Shown here: positions 63,521 to 64,000 of the stretch, piece by piece
Numbering within the stretch: position 1 is the first letter of the stretch
Layout of the letters: each line of letters opens with the position of its first letter
From: Batillaria attramentaria
Lineage: Eukaryota; Mollusca; Gastropoda; Batillariidae
Assembly: GCA_018292915.2 (NCBI GenBank)
Contig: JACVVK020000455.1
Location: 295,001 to 359,000, forward strand
Length of the DNA stretch: 64,000 bases
Direction: 5' to 3'
The notes under the pieces: generated by a model
The model's input: only the letters and a program-made list of their open reading frames with translations
Database searches by the model: none
Told to the model about the DNA's origin: nothing
Position numbers and translations under genes: made by a program

Positions 63521-64000
63521 TCACTCGGTGATTTTTTTTTTCCTACCCGAAAGACACCATAGTAACAATACCACCTCTAGCGTTATAAAGCCAATTAACA
63601 GTAAAATGAAATTGAAGCGTGTTGTCAGGGTGTTTGATTGATTATACGCTTCCATGTTTAACAGAAACCGTATTGCCAGCTTGTGCTTTCATTTTTGTAT
63701 CGTGGTCGCATGTGTAATCATGAAAATTATGATATTTTATAACCCCATTAAATTTCCTTTCATCTCGTAAACTAGCAAGCGTGGTTAACAGAAACGGTAT
63801 TCACTCGGTGATTTTGTTTTTCTACCCGAAAGACACCATAGTAACAATACCACCCCTAGCGTTATAAAACCATTTAACAGTAAAATGAAATTGAAGCGTG
63901 TTGTCAGGATATTTGATTGATTATACGCTTCCATGTTTAACAGAAACCGTATTGCCAGTTTGAGCTTTGATTTTGTATGATGGTCGCATGTGTAATCATG
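63521..64000. repeat. 278-bp tandem duplication cut by the window edge
   Basis: ATTCACTCGGTGATTTT starts near 63521 and again near 63799. The copies are highly similar through GTGTAATCATG. Confidence 0.9.

Overview
The window looks like nuclear DNA of an animal, most likely a lophotrochozoan and probably a gastropod mollusc. The reasons are small exons with GT-AG introns, many long GT, GA and ATC microsatellites, several tRNA-derived SINE families, LINE 3' ends, MITEs, solo LTRs, and a CCCTAA-type telomeric motif. The phylum is an inference; no conserved housekeeping gene is present to confirm it. About 80 percent of the window is intron or intergenic repeat.

The coding content is one local family of three paralogous receptors. 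Receptor A is on the plus strand (4371-19627; its first exon or exons are not seen in the window). Receptors B (22366-38869) and C (44392-62406) are on the minus strand. I reconstructed them exon by exon by matching splice sites and phases across the three copies. B and C give uninterrupted frames of about 1237 and 1282 residues over 17 exons each, and most exon lengths are identical between copies. The predicted protein has a signal peptide, then a class C GPCR-type Venus flytrap (VFT1, metabotropic-glutamate-receptor-like), a short Cys-rich linker, a second complete VFT (VFT2), a second Cys-rich linker, one transmembrane helix and a 150-240 residue cytoplasmic tail. No seven-helix domain, kinase or cyclase follows. 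I know of no described receptor with two tandem extracellular VFTs on a single-pass tail, and this is the best candidate here for an undescribed system. VFT1 keeps hydroxyl, Asp and Tyr positions that bind amino acids in mGluRs. The three tails have diverged except for two short motifs, P-V-x-H-S-(L/M)-P and a near-C-terminal Y-L-(S/T)-P.

Receptor A appears damaged in this haplotype. Its exon 8 carries 18 copies of a 34-bp coding minisatellite where B and C have one, which shifts the frame. Its exon 12 also lacks the segment that encodes a core VFT2 helix.

Layout: 1-4370 repeats upstream of the first visible exon of A; 4371-19627 receptor A; 19628-22365 intergenic repeats between convergent genes A and B; 22366-38869 receptor B; 38870-44391 intergenic repeats, including nested SINEs and a MITE carrying telomeric repeats; 44392-62406 receptor C; 62407-64000 intergenic DNA with CA repeats and a 278-bp tandem duplication. 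Several mobile elements and microsatellites sit directly on splice sites of the receptor genes.
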